64,000 nt of DNA from JANELJ01 sp024511395. Its GTDB lineage: Bacteria; Pseudomonadota; Gammaproteobacteria; GRL18. The stretch lies in the NCBI GenBank assembly GCA_963681975.1, contig OY820613.1, positions 1,798,001 to 1,862,000 on the forward strand. Reading direction: 5' to 3'. Numbering within the stretch: the first letter of the stretch is position 1; the number at the start of each line of letters is the position of its first letter. Both the position numbers and the translations under genes were made by a program. The notes beneath the pieces were generated by a model. That model searched no databases. It was not told the origin of the DNA and saw nothing but the letters and a program-made list of their open reading frames with translations. Shown one piece after another: positions 45,928-55,559 of this stretch.

Positions 45928-47040
45928 TAAGTAGTTCAACCTGAATAATACCGTTTTAAGCCTGACTTCAAGCCAGGTTTAAAGCAGCTGATTGCCCCGG
46001 TTTGATAAAAGACCCCATCAAACCGGAAATATTTTTGAAATTTAGCGATCCAACCTCAGATTGCAAATAGCCATAATTTTGAGCCACAAAAGCCGGAGCT
46101 TATTGAGGATCTTTCTTAAGTTATGTCCAGCGGCTACCATAACCACATTAATGGCATCACCGACTGCACCTTTGAGGTAGCAGCGATCTAAACGGCCATC
46201 GTTTTTCATATGACCGATTTCAGGCTCAATCGCACTGCGCCGTTTTAATGCCTTTTTAATACTTCGGGTAACGCCTCGCTTCTGACCTGAGATAAAAACT
46301 TTAGTGTCTTTTACTTCATGTCCACGATAACCCCGGTCAACAAAGCACTGTTCCGGCTGTACGGCTGTAAACTGTTTTATTTGTTCCAGTTGTGGCAGCA
46401 AGGTATGTCCATCATAAGGATTGCCCGGACAACTTTGAGCACCAATAACAAAGCCTTCCTTGTTAGTTACCGCGATACTGGCTTTAACTCCAAATTCATA
46501 AGGCTTATGAGCCTTGCCTTTGCTGATACACTCAACTTCAGGAGCATGTAAACTGTAAAGCTTGTTCTTACTGTGCTGCTCCTGCTCAATTAGTTTCTGA
46601 GCCTGTTTTAGAGCTACTTCAAACAGAGACTGAATATCAACAGAATAATTGGGCAGTTGTCGTTCAATATCCCGTTTAACACGACCTAAACGGGATTTCA
46701 GTTTATTGTTCATTTTCTTCATGCGTTTAAATTGTTTTGCATGTGCATAACGACTGGCCATTAGTACATATTACGGCCCAACCCGATTATAGTTCTGGCG
46801 CAGTTTAATACCGTGCTCTTTGGACAGTTTAACCAGGTTTTCTCTGGCTTTGTTCAGGAGCTTTGAATCGGTTGGAAAAGCGATGTTCTTTTCCTGTACG
46901 GTAGTATCTACCGTGACTTTCTTTAAACTGCCGGGCTGCGTATTCTGCTGATGGTGAACACCAATTCTGATCCATCATGAATACCCATTCTGTTCTATCG
47001 TGAACACCCAACCCTGCCCACACATTGGCGTACAGTCTTT

Positions 47041-47796
47041 TTACCCTAAGTGTTCACCATCCGTCAATGATGAGCGTGTTTTTCGCATCGATTCACCTTT
47101 TAATTTAAGTCGGTGGGCATTGTGCATAAGCCGATCTAAAATGGCATCGGCAATCGTATTGTCACCGATAGACTGATGCCACTGATCAGTGGGTAACTGA
47201 CTGAGCATAATGGTTGATGCATGTCCATGGCGATCATCCATCAATTCCATTAAGTCATTGCGCTGTACCGCTTTTAACAGTTCCAGTCCCCAGTCATCAA
47301 TGATCAGCAGCTCTGTTTTGGCCAGAGACTGAAGTGTTTTGAGGTAAGTACCGTCTGCTTTGCTCCGGGTAAGCATCATTAATAACCGGGACAACCGGTA
47401 ATATTTAACACTATGACCTTTCATACACGCCGTATGCCCCGGTGCACAGGCAATAAAGGTTTTACCACTGCCACAGGGGCCAGTGAACAGAATGTTCTGA
47501 GCTTTGTTTAACCAGTCACATTGCAGAAGTGAAGCCATGACAGATTGCTGTAAACCTCCGGGATGCAGATAATCAATATCCTGGGCATGTGCAGCCAGTT
47601 TAAAGCGGGCGGCTTTAATCAGCCGCTTTTGCTTTCTCTGCTCTCTTTCCTGGGCTTCGCTGTCGGCCAGTAATTGTATTCGCTGCTCAAAGGACAGGCC
47701 TTCATAGGTGCCCGGCTGCTCAATCTGGCTAAGCAGGGCATCGGCCATGCCGGTGAGTTTTAATTGTCGAAGTTGGGTAATGGTTTGTTCTAACAT
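47041..47796 (-). CDS. istB: IS21 helper ATPase IstB
   Basis: 251 residues, AAA+ ATPase. Walker A 'ILFTGPCGSGKTFIACA' and Walker B 'ELLIIDDWGLELL', with the IstB N-terminal helices. It assembles on DNA and stimulates IstA. It starts 15 bases after the istA stop, in the same direction. No break is seen. Confidence 0.93.
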   Translation of the reverse strand: MLEQTITQLRQLKLTGMADALLSQIEQPGTYEGLSFEQRIQLLADSEAQEREQRKQKRLIKAARFKLAAHAQDIDYLHPGGLQQSVMASLLQCDWLNKAQNILFTGPCGSGKTFIACAPGHTACMKGHSVKYYRLSRLLMMLTRSKADGTYLKTLQSLAKTELLIIDDWGLELLKAVQRNDLMELMDDRHGHASTIMLSQLPTDQWHQSIGDNTIADAILDRLMHNAHRLKLKGESMRKTRSSLTDGEHLG

Positions 47797-47811
47797 GCTG
47801 ATACTCCCTGG

Positions 47812-49368
47812 TTAGTGATAGCTTTTGGGGCCACGAATGTTCTCATGAGACTGTGGTAATGAAGAAGGTTCTTTCTGTTCAAAGAAGTCAGGCTGTAACT
47901 TATCCTGATTGCTGAGCAATATAGACTTAATGTGCTTCAGCCGGTTGAGATTTTTATGATTGGCAATCTGGCAGGCCTTATTTAAACGCTCATTAGGATA
48001 TTGTCGGGACAGATTGAGTAAGCCCGGGCAAACCCGGTAAGCCTGCTCTTCATGCTGCTTTTGTTTCAACTGGCTTTTAACCCGGATAAGCACTTCATCA
48101 CCAATATCCTTAGCCCAGTTCATTAATCGCCCTGGTGTCCATTGATGGTGTTTCTTATGGCGCTCTGGCATATGGGCCGGTACGGTGGTGGTACCAGAAT
48201 GGTATTGTCTGGCATGCTGACAGATGCACCGGTTATGAAAGTACATCTCTATTAAGAATGCTTTGGCATGCACTTCCGGTTTTTCACCCACCAGATGATG
48301 AGGTACTGAATACAGGTGTCCGTCAAACTGAATATGGTAATCCACATTGACTTTGACGGTTTTGATTTCAGTAAACTCAAACGCCTGTTTGGGCAGTGGC
48401 AGCAGTGCCGGTTTATCCAGCAAGTCAAACCACTGTTGCCGGGTGCCTTTAAGCTGCTTAAAGGGTTTGTTGTTGACCTCTTCAAGCAGGCCATGGATCT
48501 GCTGATTGAGCTCTGTCAGTGAGAAGAACGTTTGATGACGTAAACGAGCCAGGATCCAGCGTTCTATAATCTGCACACCCACTTCAGCTTTGGCTTTATC
48601 CTGAGGCTTTCGGGGTCTGGCAGGAACGATGGCTGTACCATAATGAGCCGCCATCTGCTGGTAAGACATATTAATATCCGGATCGTACCGACAGGCCCGG
48701 GTGGTACTGCTTTTAAGATTATCAGGAATTAACAGTACGGGAACCCCTTTTATAAATTCAAAGGTTCTTACATGACTGCCGATCCAGTCCGGCAGGCGTT
48801 GGCTCCAGGTAGCTTCTGCATAGGTGTAATTGGAAGCACCTAATACGGCAACAAAAATCCGGGCAAACTGAATTTCACCAGTGTCCTGCTGAACAACAGG
48901 AACGGTTTGACCGGCATAATCAACAAAGAGTTTTTCTCCCGCCTTATGATGCTGACGCATGGAGCGTTTCTGTTTCTTTTGCCATTGCTGGTACAGCATG
49001 CAGTACTGTGGATAGCTGTAACAGCGGTTTGGGTATTGTTGTGTGTATTCTTCCCAAAGCAGGAGCCTGGTCATTCCTTTGCGTTTGAGTTCCCGATAGA
49101 CCTCTGACCAGTCAGGGAGCTGGAATGCGCTGGAAACCCGGGTATCGGCCTGGGGGTAAAACCGACTGGCCAGTTGTTGATCGTCCAGTTGTTCAATGGC
49201 GGGCCAGTCCAGATCAAGAGCCTCTGCTTTACTGCAGATTTTTTGTACGGCACCCAGGCTTAATCGCAGGCTGGTTTTTATCTGGCGCAGGCTGAGTTTG
49301 GCTTGCAGTCTGAGTCTTAATATTATTCGTAATTGTCGCATTGATAGTCTCTTTGTTGGCATAACCAT
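47812..49368 (-). CDS. istA: IS21 transposase IstA
   Basis: 518 residues, complete. An N-terminal HTH ('LSLRQIKTSLRLSLGAVQKI') is followed by the rve core with Asp in 'KLFVDYAGQTVPV', Asp in 'VLLIPDNLKSS' and Glu in 'KAKAEVGVQIIERWI', then the Mu-type C-terminal domain. It acts with IstB. Confidence 0.93.
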   Translation of the reverse strand: MVMPTKRLSMRQLRIILRLRLQAKLSLRQIKTSLRLSLGAVQKICSKAEALDLDWPAIEQLDDQQLASRFYPQADTRVSSAFQLPDWSEVYRELKRKGMTRLLLWEEYTQQYPNRCYSYPQYCMLYQQWQKKQKRSMRQHHKAGEKLFVDYAGQTVPVVQQDTGEIQFARIFVAVLGASNYTYAEATWSQRLPDWIGSHVRTFEFIKGVPVLLIPDNLKSSTTRACRYDPDINMSYQQMAAHYGTAIVPARPRKPQDKAKAEVGVQIIERWILARLRHQTFFSLTELNQQIHGLLEEVNNKPFKQLKGTRQQWFDLLDKPALLPLPKQAFEFTEIKTVKVNVDYHIQFDGHLYSVPHHLVGEKPEVHAKAFLIEMYFHNRCICQHARQYHSGTTTVPAHMPERHKKHHQWTPGRLMNWAKDIGDEVLIRVKSQLKQKQHEEQAYRVCPGLLNLSRQYPNERLNKACQIANHKNLNRLKHIKSILLSNQDKLQPDFFEQKEPSSLPQSHENIRGPKSYH

Positions 49369-50231
49369 TCCCCAATAAAAATCAGGGAGGTTAGCAGTTA
49401 TTGAATATCAATGTGTGGGAAAGGATTCTGAACCATCGTGAACACTGATTCTGGAAAAACAGTAAAAGTGTTCACGATGAGATCAGAATCGGCGTTCACG
49501 ATAGAACAGAATGGGTGTTCATGATGGTTCAGAAACAGTGTTCACGATAAATCAGAATCAGTGTTCATGATCGGCCAGAATATGCACGGGCTTTATGGTT
49601 TTACTCTTTAGTCCGGCTTTAATGGTTTCAATCAGTAATTTTTCACTGCCTGACTTACCCGGCCGGTTACGCCATTTGGTCATGGTCACAGGGTGTATAG
49701 GCATTTTATGCTGAAAGTATTCTTCACCACAGAAATACTGCCAGTACGGATTTTCTGTCCAGCCTTTTACTACCTGTTCATCCGATAAATCATGCAGGTG
49801 TTTCAGGTAATGCAATCCTGCAATCAAACGAGTGCGTATGGCAGGAGCACCTTTAGTGGATACAAACAAAGCGCCCCATTCTTTATCAGGACTTTCCCGG
49901 TCTATGTGTTTTGATAACTTAATCAACTCATGGTTTATGTCCAGCATGTTTTCAAGGCGCATCCTGAACAGGTCTTCCTGAGGTATTTTTGGCTGTTTCT
50001 TTGGCTTCATTCTGGTCTGGAAATTTGCAAGGTAATAAGGCTTATTTTACCAAAAACCTGCAAATTTAACACCCATAATCAAGCAATATTTCCTTATAAA
50101 TCAATGTGCTATGATTTATTCAGGTCGGACTAAGTATTAAATTAATATTATAGCTAAAAAGGTCACTGAATTATATTTATAATATTACTGACTATATTTT
50201 ATGAGAGAATATATATGTACTGTATAAAATT

Positions 50232-51539
50232 TTATATTTGTTTAAAACTGGGCGCAAAACGCCAATAGAGTCCGATGCAAATAAAAACATTAAGACATCC
50301 CAGTACTGCAAACAGACTGTACAGACTCATCCCCATATTCAGTAAAACCATGGTTATCACTGCGGATATCACCATAAACAGGGCATTTACAATATTATTG
50401 GACGCAATGGTTCGGGAACGATTTTCCAAGTCACTGCATTCCTGTAAAATAACGTATAAAGGGACAATATAAAAACCACCTGAAATACCCAGCATAAGGA
50501 TAGAGACCAGGATCTGTATTTGAGTAAAACCGGCAAACATGGATAACCAGCCCTGTAACTCCTGATGATTAAGCCCTGAGTCTGCTTCTACCAGAAGCGC
50601 ACTGGATAGATAAACCGCCAGGACAAAAATACTGATACCAACTGTTCCAATGACTATCCATTTAATACTGGTATGCAGATCCTTAGACTTACCAGCGATT
50701 ATGGAACCCACACCAATACCCACTGAAAAGAGGGTCAATAACAGAGTTACAACCTGTTCATTACCATGCAGTATCTCACGGGTATAGCCCGGTAAAATTG
50801 CCAGTATGGTTGCCCCGATAAACCAGAACCAGGAAATGGCCAGAATTGCACCATATATCAGGCACTTGTGCATTGAAGCGACAATAATATTAAAGGTTTC
50901 TGTAAAGATATTAAAGTTTAACTTTAACTCCTTATTAGCTGATTCGGCCAGCGGAATTTTCCGGCTGCTGACCCAGCCGACCAGGGCAATAGTGATCACC
51001 AGGATACAGATATACAGCTCCCCTTCTCCTTCAAACATAATCACAATACCGCCTACCAGATTACCTGTTAGAATAGCCAGAAAAGTACCCATCTCAATAA
51101 TACCATTACCTTTTAACAAACCTTCTTCATTCAGATGCTGAGGTAAAATACTGTATTTAACCGGGCCAAATAAGGTGGACTGACATCCCATAAAAAACAG
51201 TACGGTGATTAAAAAATAAATACTTTGCAGATAAAATCCCAGAGCTGCCAGCACCATAATGGCTAATTCCAATATTTTTACCATGCGGATTAAACAGGAT
51301 TTTTCATACTTGTCCGCCAGTTGCCCTGCCAGTGCTGAAAACAAAAAAAAAGGCAGAATAAAAATACCGGCACTCAGTGGTATTAACAATTCCGATGACA
51401 TTTCAGTATATTGGGCGGCTTTAAATGTGATTAAAATAATTAAGGCATTTTTAAAAACATTATCGTTAAAAGCCCCGAAAAACTGGGTCCAGAATAAGGG
51501 GGCAAAAAATTGACTGCGCATTAAGCTGCTGAATTTCAT
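50232..51539 (-). CDS. MFS transporter, LplT-like (lysophospholipid flippase family)
   Basis: 435 residues with about 12 hydrophobic segments. The N-terminal 'FFAPLFWTQFFGAFNDNVFKNAL' and 'LFGPVKYSILPQHL' are signatures of the LplT branch, which moves lysophospholipids inward across the inner membrane for reacylation. The acyltransferase partner (Aas), often fused or adjacent, is not seen here. It is complete and monocistronic. An IS-A terminus lies about 100 bases downstream. Confidence 0.85.
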   Translation of the reverse strand: MKFSSLMRSQFFAPLFWTQFFGAFNDNVFKNALIILITFKAAQYTEMSSELLIPLSAGIFILPFFLFSALAGQLADKYEKSCLIRMVKILELAIMVLAALGFYLQSIYFLITVLFFMGCQSTLFGPVKYSILPQHLNEEGLLKGNGIIEMGTFLAILTGNLVGGIVIMFEGEGELYICILVITIALVGWVSSRKIPLAESANKELKLNFNIFTETFNIIVASMHKCLIYGAILAISWFWFIGATILAILPGYTREILHGNEQVVTLLLTLFSVGIGVGSIIAGKSKDLHTSIKWIVIGTVGISIFVLAVYLSSALLVEADSGLNHQELQGWLSMFAGFTQIQILVSILMLGISGGFYIVPLYVILQECSDLENRSRTIASNNIVNALFMVISAVITMVLLNMGMSLYSLFAVLGCLNVFICIGLYWRFAPSFKQI

Positions 51540-51627
51540 TTTTAAACCTAGTTTATTAGTGAGAAAGATTATCGTTATTCAGTTAAACAATAGCATATAA
51601 TTAAACATCGTTCAATAATGTAATTTT

Positions 51628-52992
51628 TTAGAAAAGATGTTCATAAAGCATTTCAGCAATTTTATAACGGTAATGACTACGTTTTGGCTGTTTCAGCATA
51701 ATAACAAAAGGAATAGTCTTATTTTGAGGGGATATCATATAGCCGGCAAAGGTCGCTACGCCATTTAAAGTTCCGGTCTTAGCCAGGAATTTTTCATCAT
51801 AGGCTCTTAACAGATAATGATAAGGCTCAAAATGCTGAAGTATTTTTATAAACTGTCTGGCTGTAAAACGGTTCTGTCTGGATAAACCAGATCCTTCATT
51901 CAGGGAAAAGCCATTCAATCCAATGGTTCGGGATAAAAAATTGCGTAATGCCTTCTGAGCTTTTGGCAGGTCAGAAGGCATTACATATTGTCTGGCCCCG
52001 AGAATTAACAGTAATTGATTCGCAGTTAAATTATTGGAGTAATACAATAACTGTTGAACTATTTCATATAATGGTCTGGAATAATGCGTATAAAGTTTTA
52101 TGCTGTCCTCCGGGATAGCTTTATGCATAATGGATAAGGGAGTAGATACAGCTATCCCCTGTTCAGATAGCTTGTAAAAGAGTAACTCTGCAAAATAAAC
52201 CAGATTCTGTTCTTCATTATTACCCAGATTAATTCTTTGTTTTCCATAGGGAATTGTTCTGGACAGTTTTCTGACAGTTGGCGTTAAAGGTGTCTGCGGC
52301 TCGGCACTGCTTAGTTTGTCCTGCCGGGATTTATGGACATAAATAGTATTATAATTGACCACCAGCGCACCAATGGATGCATCATAAGGATTATTACTAT
52401 TGGACTGCCCGTTAATTTGCTGCCGAGCTTTAAAAAAACTGCTGTCCATTACAATCCCCTTAAGCTCAGTATTGTTGAGCTTTTTTAGGATCGGTTTTAA
52501 TTGCAGGGCTATATCTGTTAAGGATTCAGATACCAGAGACGGATCACCATAACCTTTTACCGCCAGATAGTTATCAGCCGTCAGGTAGAATTGTGTTGGA
52601 ATTCGATAATCTTCACCCATTTCACTTAGAACCGCATCGGCCGTAGCAATTTTAAGAATAGAAGCTGGCACCATTTTTCGATCAGAATTATAGGCAAATA
52701 ACTCATTTCCATTTTGATCAACAACCAGGACAGAACCGTTTTTCAGATAGGGATGGATTTTATGTAGAAATGTGGCTGTGTTTTTCGTTTCAGCATGGGA
52801 GGCTGGAACTGATAAGAAAAAAGATAACAGCAAGACTGTTACAAAGGTCGATAAAGGAATGAGTGAAACAGATACCCATCCAGAAAGACGGACACCCGTT
52901 TCAACTTTATTAAAGTAAAGGGTTTCAGGCAGCCTTGTGTTCATATAAATGAACATCACGCTGGGGATAAGGAATACCGATTCCAGCTTCAT
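51628..52992 (-). CDS. dacB: D-alanyl-D-alanine carboxypeptidase/endopeptidase, PBP4 (DacB) family
   Basis: 454 residues, S13 peptidase. A membrane anchor or signal segment 'FVTVLLLSFFLSVPASHA' comes first. The SxxK motif lies in 'VPASILKIATADAVL', SxN in 'YYSNNLTANQLLL' and KTG in 'FLAKTGTLNGVATFAGYM'. It trims peptidoglycan side chains in the periplasm. The N-terminal ~40 residues before the signal segment are unusual, so a start further downstream (for example at MNTRLPETL) is possible. It follows the mscS stump by 11 bases. Confidence 0.86.
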   Translation of the reverse strand: MKLESVFLIPSVMFIYMNTRLPETLYFNKVETGVRLSGWVSVSLIPLSTFVTVLLLSFFLSVPASHAETKNTATFLHKIHPYLKNGSVLVVDQNGNELFAYNSDRKMVPASILKIATADAVLSEMGEDYRIPTQFYLTADNYLAVKGYGDPSLVSESLTDIALQLKPILKKLNNTELKGIVMDSSFFKARQQINGQSNSNNPYDASIGALVVNYNTIYVHKSRQDKLSSAEPQTPLTPTVRKLSRTIPYGKQRINLGNNEEQNLVYFAELLFYKLSEQGIAVSTPLSIMHKAIPEDSIKLYTHYSRPLYEIVQQLLYYSNNLTANQLLLILGARQYVMPSDLPKAQKALRNFLSRTIGLNGFSLNEGSGLSRQNRFTARQFIKILQHFEPYHYLLRAYDEKFLAKTGTLNGVATFAGYMISPQNKTIPFVIMLKQPKRSHYRYKIAEMLYEHLF

Positions 52993-53003
52993 CCATTCTC
53001 AGT

Positions 53004-53246
53004 TTAACGAACACTGGCCCTGGTCATCATTCGGGTTACCAGACGTTTCAGCCATTTGGAAAGCAGTTTACCGACATAAAATATGACAATGGCGGCCAGC
53101 AGTTTGGGGCCATACTGCATCAGTAGATCCATACCAGCCTGTAGCAACTGACTGGTATTATCCGGATCCATTAAACTGGTAACTCCTTTAACTACATCAA
53201 CCGGTTCGGCTGTGGCTGCAGCATCCACTACTTTTTCTTGTGCCAT
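53004..53246 (-). pseudogene. Truncated MscS-type mechanosensitive channel
   Basis: Only 80 codons. After a short N-terminus, 'LLQAGMDLLMQYGPKLLAAIVIFYVGKLLSKWLKRLVTRMM' forms TM1-TM2 as in small MscS proteins (about 280 residues). It stops after 'RASVR', just before the pore-lining TM3, and the beta and C-terminal domains are absent. The stop is 11 bases from dacB, so a deletion has probably fused the two loci. Confidence 0.75.
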
Positions 53247-53306
53247 TTTCCAGTTTTCTCCTTTATGAAAATGTTTTTTTAATTGTTTTATGCTGCCGGA
53301 TAAAGC

Positions 53307-53333
53307 AAAACAGGCGATAAATTCGCCTGTTTT
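53307..53333 (-). terminator. Terminator after the ferredoxin stump
   Basis: AAAACAGGCG and CGCCTGTTTT form a 10-bp stem with a seven-base loop, ending in T residues in both directions. Confidence 0.8.
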
Positions 53334-53427
53334 AAGAAAATCTATATTTTATTATTATGAATTAACTAAGTTTAACGCATCCTGAACATTTTCGAAATAC
53401 TTAACTTCAAAGAAAACATACTCAATA

Positions 53428-53512
53428 TTATATGTCTTCCGGGATCATATTAATTGCCCCGCAGGGGCATTCTGCATCACACATGCTGCAACCCTTGCAG
53501 TAATCATATTTA
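53428..53512 (-). pseudogene. 5'-truncated 4Fe-4S ferredoxin
   Basis: Reading down from the IS-A terminus, the minus strand encodes 'YCKGCSMCDAECPCGAINMIPEDI' in two parts, 'YCKGCSMCDAECPC' and 'GAINMIPEDI', with the C-x2-C-x2-C-x3-C cluster motif, then stops. The start lies beyond the IS-A copy at 53513-54566 but cannot be matched on its far side, so the gene is cut. Downstream bases in another frame look protein-like for about 25 codons. Confidence 0.75.
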
Positions 53513-54566
53513 GTTCAACCTGAATAATACCGTTTTAAGCCTGACTTCAAGCCAGGTTTAAAGCAGCTGATTGCCCCGGTTTGATAAAAGACCCCATCAA
53601 ACCGGAAATAATTTTGAGCCACAAAAGCCGGAGCTTATTGAGGATCTTTCTTAAGTTATGTCCAGCGGCTACCATAACCACATTAATGGCATCACCGACT
53701 GCGCCTTTGAGGTAGCAGCGGTCTAAACGGCCATCGTTTTTCATATGACCAATTTCAGGCTCAATCGCACTGCGCCGTTTTAATGCCTTTTTAATACTTC
53801 GGGTAACGCCTCGCTTCTGACCTGAGATAAAAACTTTCGTATCTTTTACCTCATGTCCATGATAACCCCGGTCAACAAAGCATTGTTCCGGTTGTACGGC
53901 TGTAAACTGTTTTATCTGTTCCAGTTGTGGCAGCAAGGTATGTCCATCATAAGGATTGCCCGGACAACTTTGAGCGTCAATAACAAAGCCTTCCTTGTTA
54001 GTTACCGCGATACTGGCTTTAACTCCAAATTCATAAGGCTTATGAGCTTTGCCTTTACTGATACACTCGACTTCCGGTGCATGTAAACTGTAAAGCTTGT
54101 TCTTACTGTGCTGCTCCTGCTCAATCAGTTTCTGAGCCTGTTTTAGAGCTACTTCAAACAGAGACTGAATATCAACAGAATAGTTGGGCAGTTGTCGTTC
54201 AATATCCCGTTTAACACGACCTAAACGGGATTTCAGTTTATTGTTCATTTTCTTCATGCGTTTAAACTGTTTTGCATAAGCATAACGACTGGCCATTAGT
54301 ACATATTGCGGCCCAACCCGATTATAGTTCTGGCGCAGTTTAATACCGTGCTCTTTGGACAGTTTAACCAGGTTTTCTCTGGCTTTTTCAAGACGCATCC
54401 TGAACAGGTCTTCCTGAGGTATTTTTGGCTGTTTCTTTGGCTTCATTTTGGTCTGGAAATTTGCAAGGTAATAAGGCTTATTTTACCAAAAACCTGCAAA
54501 TTTAACACCCATAATTCGCCAATATTTCCTTATAAATCAATGTGCTATGATTTATTCAGGTCAGAC
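53513..54566 (-). mobile_element. IS5-like element IS-A, internal-deletion copy
   Basis: Both termini are intact, but 444 bp are missing from the transposase gene. Flanking hexamers TATTTA (53507-53512) and TACATA (54567-54572) both fit TANNTA but differ, as expected after recombination between copies. Confidence 0.9.
53547..54446 (-). pseudogene. IS-A transposase with an in-frame 148-codon deletion
   Basis: 299 residues. The deletion joins 'LFRMRLE' to 'KARENLVKL', removing the DUF772-like region and the first catalytic Asp ('VDTTVQEKN'). The second Asp and the Glu are kept. It is in frame, so a stable inactive protein could be made, perhaps one that interferes with transposition. Confidence 0.88.
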
Positions 54567-54612
54567 TACATAAAAGAATATCTGACTGAGCTGTACTCAT
54601 AGCACATACATA

Positions 54613-54642
54613 CGACCTGTCAAACTGGCATCAGACAGGTCG
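54613..54642 (-). terminator. Terminator of the Pro/Ala-rich membrane protein gene
   Basis: CGACCTGTC and GACAGGTCG form a perfect 9-bp stem 14 bases after the stop codon. Confidence 0.75.
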
Positions 54643-54655
54643 CTGTATAAAGGTA

Positions 54656-55531
54656 TTACTGACCGTAATAGGGATAACCATAGGGGTTTGGATTACCATA
54701 ACCCTGTGGTGCTGGCTGATAACCGCCCTGTGATGGATATGGATTGGCATTATTATATTGACCATTATATGGATTACCGTATGAATTGCCATAGGGTGGT
54801 GGTGCATATGTATCATACGCAGGCTGAGGGGGAACAGGTGCAGGAGCCTGTGCTGCAGCAGGAGGAGCGGGTATGGCTGTAACCTGCTCTTCAACCACTA
54901 CAGATTCAACAGTAGGTGCTGGTGCCGCAGCTGTTTCCGGGGCTGATGCTTTACTAGTGTCAGTACTCTCTTCTGCAACAGGTGATGCAGCTTCAGCAGG
55001 CGTTTCTGCAGTATCCGCATTTACTGTATTATCAGTCGAAACATCAGCTACAGCCTGCGGTGCTTCTTGCGGAGCGACATTATTTGATTCTGCTGCTTCT
55101 GCCTCTGTTTTTTCTGCATTTTCTGTATCAGGAACAGGAACAATAGCAGTTGTTACCGTCGTCTTCCTAATCACTTTTTCTACAACAACGGCTTCAGGAG
55201 TGTCTTCAGTTGCAGGCACAGTCGCTACAGGAACCACCTCAACGGTTTTAATTTTTTCAATATTGACAATAACTGGTGCATTAGATAATGCCTTAATATC
55301 AGCTGCTGCACCGCAGTCCGCATTGCCATAGACTAAAGATTTATCTCCATAGCGCTGATTGATGTCATAAGAAATATAAAAGCCCATACCAACAACTAAA
55401 GCCAGCAAAACCATATAAAAGCCGCTATCAGAGGATGATTTCGGGCTGGATTTTCTGGCTTTTTCTTCAGCACCCATAGCGCCCATTTTCCCCAGAATAT
55501 CATTTAATTTATCACTTGTTTGTTTGTCCAT
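54656..55531 (-). CDS. Single-pass membrane protein with a long Ala/Pro/Glu region and a Tyr/Gly/Pro/Asn-rich tail
   Basis: 291 residues from ATG 55531 (GGAG 6-7 bases upstream). A charged cytoplasmic N-terminus of about 40 residues, one TM helix ('GFYMVLLALVVGMGFYISY'), a short beta-like segment with one Cys ('GNADCGAAADIKAL'), about 120 residues of Ala/Pro/Glu/Thr repeats, and a tail of 50 residues with repeated PYG/NPY units ('NANPYPSQGGYQ', 'GNPNPYGYPYYGQ'). I do not recognise a family. The composition suggests an extended spacer across the periplasm with a sticky, low-complexity end. It is complete and monocistronic. Confidence 0.7.
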   Translation of the reverse strand: MDKQTSDKLNDILGKMGAMGAEEKARKSSPKSSSDSGFYMVLLALVVGMGFYISYDINQRYGDKSLVYGNADCGAAADIKALSNAPVIVNIEKIKTVEVVPVATVPATEDTPEAVVVEKVIRKTTVTTAIVPVPDTENAEKTEAEAAESNNVAPQEAPQAVADVSTDNTVNADTAETPAEAASPVAEESTDTSKASAPETAAAPAPTVESVVVEEQVTAIPAPPAAAQAPAPVPPQPAYDTYAPPPYGNSYGNPYNGQYNNANPYPSQGGYQPAPQGYGNPNPYGYPYYGQ

Positions 55532-55559
55532 GTGCTTCTCCATATCACACTGTTAAATA

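Larger units (their letters stand above)
46937..49586 (-). mobile_element. Complete IS21-family element
   Basis: 2650 bp, starts TGCGTATTCTG and ends CAGAATATGCA, with the 5-bp target duplication CGGGC (46932-46936, 49587-49591). Inside each end there are several copies of a GTTCA(C/T)GAT...CAGAATC motif (three or more on the right, 49437-49575; two on the left), the multiple transposase-binding repeats typical of IS21. Confidence 0.93.
46042..50010 (-). pseudogene. IS-A transposase broken three ways
   Basis: N-terminal 140 or so codons at 50010-49587; IS21 inserted after 'SKTIKP'; the remainder continues from 46936. A TAA stop replaces the Gln codon of 'VGPQYVLMA' near 46773, and the last residues are altered by the 43-base insertion. 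The order suggests long decay. Confidence 0.88.
45934..50130 (-). mobile_element. IS5-like element IS-A interrupted by IS21
   Basis: Termini at 45934 and 50130 with the duplication TAAGTA (45928-45933, 50131-50136). The 2650-bp IS21 element lies in the middle. A short foreign segment of about 43 bases (near 46032-46076) also disturbs the 3' end of the transposase gene. Confidence 0.92.

Noticed and set aside
49437..49575. Regular GTTCACGAT/CAGAATC repeats resembling a CRISPR-like array
   Set aside because: They lie just inside an IS21 end, recur at its other end and match the multiple transposase-binding sites usual for this family.
53340..53430. Continuation of the ferredoxin frame beyond its stop as a C-terminal domain
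   Set aside because: A protein-like stretch exists in another frame, but no start or family pattern supports a gene, and a frameshift cannot be shown.
54873..55331. Plus-strand Ser/Thr/Ala-rich 152-codon frame
   Set aside because: It is the antisense shadow of the Ala/Pro/Glu-rich membrane protein; low-complexity coding DNA opens the opposite frame.
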